From the NCBI GenBank assembly GCA_021795255.1, contig JAJYPQ010000324.1, forward strand, positions 1 to 5,238: a DNA stretch of 5,238 nucleotides, written 5' to 3'. This stretch comes from Pseudomonadota bacterium. GTDB taxonomy: Bacteria > Pseudomonadota > Gammaproteobacteria > Acidiferrobacterales > Acidiferrobacteraceae. A model generated the notes under the pieces. The model was not told the DNA's origin, searched no databases, and worked only from the letters and a program-made list of their open reading frames with translations. Positions 1 through 5,238 of this stretch are shown here, one piece after another (within the stretch, counting starts at the first letter, position 1; the number at the start of each line of letters is the position of its first letter). Made by a program: the position numbers and the translations under genes.

Positions 1-2298
<2,298 letters not shown>

Positions 2299-2305
2299 AG
2301 CCCCT

Positions 2306-2312
2306 CCTCCTT
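2306..2312 (-). promoter_or_regulatory. Strong Shine-Dalgarno site of hisZ
   Basis: On the minus strand the sequence reads AAGGAGG, a near-perfect anti-16S match, 7 bases before the GTG at 2298. It fixes the GTG as the hisZ start. It is much stronger than the sites before hflC or purA in the same operon, so hisZ may be translated independently of the upstream hflC. Confidence 0.85.
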
Positions 2313-2331
2313 ATTAGCGTACTTATCATGG

Positions 2332-3195
2332 CTATTTTGACCCGTTGCCCGGTAGAAATCGAAGAAAGCCGCTGTGTGGGCCTATCACAAGCACCGTATG
2401 GCGATTGGCAAAGCTCTTTACGTAGGCCCTGAGGCTTCTATAAAACACAAAAAAGCGGGGGTCGCGACCGTAGGCTTTTGTATAAATGCGCCCGGCCAGC
2501 GCATCCCCTTGGCTGCGGATGACCTGGGCCTTTTCGTAAGCGTGAGCCAAAAGCTCGGCACGTTTGCGGTTAGCGCGGGCCCGAATGGTTTGGGCGTGCG
2601 CCATGCCCATCGCCTCGAGCTTCGAGGCATACTGCATCTGCTCTGTTTCCATGCGCTTTTCGATTGCTTCGCTGACGTGGCTTGCCAAGCCAATCCGCTG
2701 AACGCGTAAGTCTACAATCTGAAGTCCATAGCGACGCCCTTGTCGCTGTACGGCTTTCGTCAATGCCGCACTCGTACCGCCCTTCATGATGGCTTTTAGG
2801 CTGCGCGAGCCGAAGGCCTGACGCAAAGCGCTGGTCGCGACTTGGCGCAAACGTTCATCGGCTTTATGACGCAGGCCGCCTGTACTCGTCAGATAACGCC
2901 GAAAACTCTGAATTCGCCACTCCAAAAACGCGTCCACGAGAAGATGCTTGTGTCCCTTCGTAAAAATTACCTGCGGCTCAATGCGGAGACTGAGGAGACG
3001 CGCGTTAAAGATATGGACGTCATCGGCAAATGGGATCTTTACGTGGAGACCGGGACCGATGCGGCTTGCGATAATGCGTCCGAAACTTGTGACCACCGCG
3101 CGCTGATCCTGGCGGACGGTATACAAAGTACCATCGAGCAGGACCACGATCAAAGCAAGCCCCAGGGCAAAGGGCCACAGCGTGCGGCCCCTCAT
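2332..3195 (-). CDS. hflC: HflC, SPFH-family subunit of the FtsH-regulating HflKC complex
   Basis: HflC is an inner-membrane SPFH/band 7 protein. With HflK it forms a large periplasm-facing cage around the AAA protease FtsH and modulates degradation of membrane and regulatory proteins. The 287 residues show one N-terminal membrane anchor (about 7-25), the SPFH start TVRQDQRAVVTSFGRI (26-41), GPGLHVKIPF (47-56), a helical coiled-coil region (about 173-235), and the conserved C-terminal FFVFYRSLRAYVKSF (248-262) and VLVIGPHSGFLRFLPG (268-283). It is shorter than E. coli HflC (334 residues) because it lacks the insertion in the middle of the SPFH domain, as in many other bacteria. The ATG at 3195 overlaps the hflK TGA by four bases (ATGA) with no visible Shine-Dalgarno site, so translation is probably coupled to hflK. 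It is unusually basic: I count about 48 Lys/Arg against 19 Asp/Glu. Acidic positions typical of the coiled coil are replaced by Ala, His or Lys. Confidence 0.94.
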   Translation of the reverse strand: MRGRTLWPFALGLALIVVLLDGTLYTVRQDQRAVVTSFGRIIASRIGPGLHVKIPFADDVHIFNARLLSLRIEPQVIFTKGHKHLLVDAFLEWRIQSFRRYLTSTGGLRHKADERLRQVATSALRQAFGSRSLKAIMKGGTSAALTKAVQRQGRRYGLQIVDLRVQRIGLASHVSEAIEKRMETEQMQYASKLEAMGMAHAQTIRARANRKRAELLAHAYEKAQVIRSQGDALAGRIYTKAYGRDPRFFVFYRSLRAYVKSFANRHTVLVIGPHSGFLRFLPGNGSK

Positions 3196-4268
3196 GGTTT
3201 CGGGCTCACAGGGGCCACAACGCCCTTTTCTGAGTGCAAAGGCCAGGCGGAAGTGAGTGGGAGCTGAATGACGGTGTGCGCGGAATTCGTTAAAAGGATC
3301 TTTGCGCTTTTGCGGTAGACCCGCGCCATGGCATCAATATAAAGCCGGTCCCGGGTGATCGTAGGGGCTGCTTTATAAAGCTTCGCCAAGGTCACAAAGC
3401 GCGCGGCGCGACCTTTGGCGCGGGCGATCGCCGTGGCTCGATAGGCTCGCGCTTTATCGATCGAAGTGGCGGCATCGGCTCGCGCCTTAGGAAGTATGCC
3501 ATTGGCATAGCTCTCCGCCTGTGTCTGTCTGCGCTGCGCCGCTTCCCGTGCTCGGACCACTTTCTGGAGCGCCGCCATGACCGGTTTGGGGGGAGCCGCC
3601 TTTTGGATTTTGAGGGCGACGATTTTGACGCCGACATGGTAACGATGGAGTAGACGCTGAAGCCTCAACTTCGCCGTCGCTTCCATGGCGTGCTGACCCG
3701 TTGTGAGGACTGCATTCGCCGGCGCATTCGCGACGACCTGGCGGAGCATCGCCTCCGCGGCTCGCGCTACGGTCTTTCGCGGGTGATCCACGGCGAAAAG
3801 ATAGTGGCTCGGGTTGTCGACGCGGTACTGAACCGCAAACTCGAGGTTCACGATATCTTGATCACGCGTCAGCATGGAGGCTTGGACCGGTGCCGGCTCC
3901 CCTTCGTAGAGCGTGGATTTGGGCTGATAGCCGATCGCGACAATGTGGACCTGTCTTACGCTCACGATACGGTCACTCGCGATCGGTGCGGGCCAGCGCC
4001 AGTGGGCCCCGGGGTTCACGATCTGCTGTTCTTGGCCAAGTTGCAGAAGGACCCCGCGATCCCCCTGGGGGACGCTATAAAATCCGCTGACAAACCAGCC
4101 AGCGACAGCGGCCAAGGCGGCGAGCCCATAGACCCACCGCGGGGGTGCGCCCCCGGGTCTGCGCATACGGCGCCAGAGGCGCTGAATGAAGGCGTCTAAA
4201 TCAAAAGGGCGACTACTGCCTTTGCGGCCCCAAGGATCCTGGCCTCTCCCTGGATCGTTCCATCCCAC
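3192..4268 (-). CDS. hflK: HflK, SPFH-family subunit of the FtsH-regulating HflKC complex
   Basis: HflK is the partner of HflC in the membrane cage that surrounds and regulates FtsH. The 358-residue product has the typical cytoplasmic N-terminus MGWNDPGRGQDPWGRKG (1-17), a basic stop-transfer patch RLWRRMRR (30-37), one membrane segment (about 45-63), and the SPFH domain starting FYSVPQGDRGVLLQLG (63-78). NPGAHWRWPAPI follows at 85-96, then RVDNPSHYLFAV (149-160), SYANGILPKARADA (253-266) at the start of the coiled coil, and RDRLYIDAM (306-314). The start is GTG at 4268-4266, preceded by AGGGGGG at 4279-4285 with a 10-base spacer. It is the first gene of the operon and overlaps hflC by four bases. 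Past residue 64 I count about 43 Lys/Arg against 19 Asp/Glu, a strong basic bias shared with HflC. Its usual upstream neighbour hflX is missing from this window. Confidence 0.95.
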   Translation of the reverse strand: MGWNDPGRGQDPWGRKGSSRPFDLDAFIQRLWRRMRRPGGAPPRWVYGLAALAAVAGWFVSGFYSVPQGDRGVLLQLGQEQQIVNPGAHWRWPAPIASDRIVSVRQVHIVAIGYQPKSTLYEGEPAPVQASMLTRDQDIVNLEFAVQYRVDNPSHYLFAVDHPRKTVARAAEAMLRQVVANAPANAVLTTGQHAMEATAKLRLQRLLHRYHVGVKIVALKIQKAAPPKPVMAALQKVVRAREAAQRRQTQAESYANGILPKARADAATSIDKARAYRATAIARAKGRAARFVTLAKLYKAAPTITRDRLYIDAMARVYRKSAKILLTNSAHTVIQLPLTSAWPLHSEKGVVAPVSPKP

Positions 4269-4278
4269 GTAGCGCGTT

Positions 4279-4285
4279 CCCCCCT
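4279..4285 (-). promoter_or_regulatory. Shine-Dalgarno site of hflK
   Basis: The minus strand reads AGGGGGG ten bases before a GTG. The following codons give the canonical HflK N-terminus (GWNDPG), so this purine run supports the GTG start. The spacer is slightly long; the site is plausible but not perfect. Confidence 0.6.
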
Positions 4286-4309
4286 AAGGGATTAAGTCAC
4301 AAACGCGCT

Positions 4310-4338
4310 ATTCTAGGCGCATGACGAGTTTCGGGCAA
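4310..4338 (-). promoter_or_regulatory. Candidate sigma70 promoter of the hflK-hflC-hisZ-purA operon
   Basis: Read on the minus strand, a -35 hexamer TTGCCC (4333-4338, 4 of 6 consensus) and a -10 hexamer TAGAAT (4310-4315, 5 of 6) are separated by exactly 17 bases (4316-4332). Transcription would begin near 4303, leaving a leader of about 35 bases before the hflK GTG, with the Shine-Dalgarno site inside it. The position just before the first gene of a tightly packed operon adds weight. No operator could be recognised with confidence. The call rests on sequence alone. Confidence 0.6.
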
Positions 4339-4588
4339 CAAACGCGACCGCTGAGTGGCGGTGATCCACCCGCCGACCGGGCCGAACTGAAGGGTGGCTG
4401 GTGGAGGGGTTCGAGCCTATCTTTCTCGAGGAATTCGATGGCGCCGACCCTGCTACTCTTTAATTGAGACAGCTCTCATCTCAAAGATTTCAGCGCAGAT
4501 TGTCGATGAGGCCCCTGTTCGGTGACCACGCACGGAGGGAAAATGGGTGGGTGCCTTGATAGAGTGAGGTTTGTCATAAGACTTTCAA

Positions 4589-4603
4589 ATCCGGATGCCG
4601 GAT
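4589..4603. repeat. Small inverted repeat ATCCGG-ATG-CCGGAT
   Basis: A perfect 6-bp dyad with a 3-base spacer, in the middle of the gene-free region. It also contains the direct repeat CCGGAT. It is short enough to arise by chance, and no regulator is suggested by its sequence. Confidence 0.3.
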
Positions 4604-4876
4604 CGAAGGGGCTCAACGTCGAGCGGCGGAGAGTCTGACGAGCGGGATTGCCGCCTTGCGCGTGGGCGCATTTTTGCGGGTGACGATGATCCTCCTCCGA
4701 TGAATGGGAGACCACGTCGACAATAGTTTTCTTGGCACAAGGGATCCGTGTGCTTGATGGCTTCATAACGAAGACCATCGGTCGAACATCACGATCGCAA
4801 TGACCTTGCCTTTATTTCACAGACACCATGGTTGGGCCTAGGCTTGGCGGTCACTGGTGGGCGCACGCCACGGCTA

Positions 4877-4915
4877 CCCTCCAAGCCACGCCGTGATTTG
4901 GCGTGGCTTGGAGGG
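4877..4915. repeat. Perfect 16-bp inverted repeat (long hairpin, 7-base loop)
   Basis: Bases 4877-4892 (CCCTCCAAGCCACGCC) are the exact reverse complement of 4900-4915, separated by GTGATTT. The RNA hairpin from either strand would be very stable. Neither strand has a T-tract after the stem (plus strand: ATTAACGG; minus strand: TAGCCGTGG), so it is not a textbook Rho-independent terminator. An upstream CACGCCA (4864-4870) can also pair with TGGCGTG (4899-4905) and would compete with part of the stem. It lies about 120 bases downstream of the beta-barrel gene and could protect its mRNA 3' end, act as a REP-like element, or be a protein-binding dyad. Confidence 0.85.
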
Positions 4916-4920
4916 ATTAA

Positions 4921-4930
4921 CGGATATCCG
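4921..4930. repeat. 10-bp palindrome CGGATATCCG
   Basis: A perfect palindrome without spacer, five bases beyond the long hairpin. With a GTCC-CAAT-GGAC mini-dyad at 4938-4949 it belongs to a run of dyad symmetries. It could be a protein-binding site; its sequence matches no operator I recognise. Confidence 0.4.
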
Positions 4931-4967
4931 CCTACACGTCCCAATGGACACACCCCCTGTGGTCTGG

Positions 4968-4988
4968 GAGTCACAGCGTCTGTGACTC
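4968..4988. repeat. 9-bp inverted repeat GAGTCACAG-CGT-CTGTGACTC, possible 3'-end hairpin
   Basis: Perfect 9-bp arms flank a 3-base loop, 44 bases after the stop codon of the beta-barrel gene on the minus strand. The position suits a transcription terminator or a 3' mRNA-stabilising hairpin for that gene. On the minus strand it is followed by CCAGACCACAGG rather than a U-tract, so termination here would need Rho or another factor. Confidence 0.65.
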
Positions 4989-5032
4989 ACCCCTCCCCCA
5001 GGATCTCGGGGCCTTCTACGCGCTCTCGATCC

Positions 5033-5238
5033 CTACCACTGGTAGTCAGCGAGCAGATAGACGGTATTCAAGTGCGTCCCTCCGTTGTACTGGCCGGTGT
5101 AGGCGAGTTTCATCGTCCACGGTCCCCCGGTGCCCAAGGTCACACCAGCCCCGGTATCGAGGGTGTTGGCCGGGGCGATGTGGGCGAGAGACGCATTGGT
5201 CTGCAGACCGATGGTCTGCAAGACCGCGAGGTTACGCT
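5033..5238 (-). CDS. C-terminal end of an outer-membrane beta-barrel protein (autotransporter-like), partial
   Basis: The minus-strand frame is open from the right edge of the window to a TAG at 5035-5033, giving about 67 C-terminal residues; the gene start lies outside. The sequence has alternating small/polar and hydrophobic/aromatic residues in segments typical of membrane beta-strands (for example GAGVTLG and WTMKLAYTGQYN). It ends in VYLLADYQW, where the final aromatic residue and alternating hydrophobics fit the C-terminal signal read by the BAM complex for outer-membrane insertion. The glycine- and asparagine-rich turns resemble the last strands of autotransporter barrels, but porins or other barrels cannot be excluded from this fragment. 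Any start codon inside the window, such as the TTG at 5221, is internal rather than real. It has no evident functional link to hflKC, apart from the shared orientation and the general role of envelope proteins. Confidence 0.75.
   Translation of the reverse strand, partial: RNLAVLQTIGLQTNASLAHIAPANTLDTGAGVTLGTGGPWTMKLAYTGQYNGGTHLNTVYLLADYQW

Larger units (their letters stand above)
4269..5032. other. 764-base intergenic region without a convincing gene
   Basis: Between hflK and the beta-barrel gene, both on the minus strand, there is an unusually long gap for this compact locus. It holds the hflK promoter and leader at its left end and a group of inverted repeats at 4864-4988. The middle (about 4470-4800) has scattered short frames on both strands. 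The longest is a 100-residue frame on the minus strand (4778-4476) that resembles no family I know, has no good ribosome binding site and shows no coding-like bias. A 48-codon frame on the plus strand (4321-4467) overlaps the promoter and is equally unsupported. The region may be the remains of a deleted or decayed gene, or the landing site of a rearrangement that separated hflK from hflX. I see no tRNA, rRNA, riboswitch or IS end. Confidence 0.6.

Noticed and set aside
2842..3267. 141-codon plus-strand frame across the hflK/hflC junction
   Set aside because: It is antisense to two secure genes and has no protein family features.
3690..4199. 169-codon plus-strand frame
   Set aside because: It is antisense to hflK, whose family motifs are clear along the whole length.
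4408..4430. GGTTCGAGCC resembling a tRNA T-loop
   Set aside because: The flanking bases do not form the 5-bp T stem, and no acceptor, D or anticodon arm fits around it.
4476..4778. 100-codon minus-strand frame in the intergenic region
   Set aside because: No ribosome binding site, no recognisable domain, low-bias codon use and irregular His/Ser/Pro-rich composition; it may be a chance frame or decayed sequence. A protein search with conserved homologues would reverse this.
4789..4974. 61-codon minus-strand frame
   Set aside because: It runs through the perfect inverted repeat and palindromes, so its product mirrors the DNA symmetry rather than a protein.
4968..4988. Rho-independent terminator of the beta-barrel gene
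   Set aside because: The hairpin is good, but no U-tract follows on the minus strand, so it is kept as an inverted repeat with only a possible 3'-end role.
4864..4988. Transposon or IS terminal repeats, or a CRISPR array
   Set aside because: The dyads differ from each other, have no target duplication or transposase between them, and there are no regularly spaced direct repeats.

Overview
The window is bacterial, moderately high in GC, and almost fully coded on the minus strand. The gene order hflK-hflC-hisZ-purA, read from high to low coordinates, is the conserved tail of the proteobacterial hfq-hflX-hflK-hflC-hisZ-purA cluster. That order and the protein sequences point to a gammaproteobacterium or close relative. 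HflK and HflC carry about 2.3 to 2.5 times as many Lys/Arg as Asp/Glu residues, whereas cytoplasmic HisZ is slightly acidic. As the bulk of HflK/HflC faces the periplasm, I infer an acidophile with an acidic periplasm. This is a hypothesis; I do not name a genus.

Layout: 1-1108 is purA (adenylosuccinate synthetase), intact in frame but cut by the left edge about 60 codons before its expected end. 1120-2298 is hisZ (regulatory subunit of ATP phosphoribosyltransferase). 2332-3195 is hflC and 3192-4268 is hflK, the two SPFH subunits of the membrane complex that controls the FtsH protease. The four genes are packed with overlaps or gaps of at most 33 bases and have no internal terminator, so they look like one operon. 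A good sigma70-type promoter (4310-4338) stands just upstream of hflK.

4269-5032 holds no convincing gene. Its right half (4864-4988) contains a cluster of dyad symmetries, including a perfect 16-bp stem with a 7-base loop. Neither main hairpin has the U-tract of a classical terminator. 5033-5238 is the C-terminal end of an outer-membrane beta-barrel protein, possibly an autotransporter, also on the minus strand and cut by the right edge. The usual upstream neighbours hfq and hflX are not here, so the HflKC operon appears to have been separated from them and given its own promoter.

Functionally, the operon joins membrane protein quality control (HflKC/FtsH), the first step of histidine synthesis (HisZ with a short-form HisG encoded elsewhere) and the committed step to AMP (PurA). 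I see no CRISPR array, RNA gene, insertion sequence or evident new defence or mobile system. The most interesting items are the charge bias of HflK/HflC, the dyad cluster, and the break in the hfq-hflX-hflK order.
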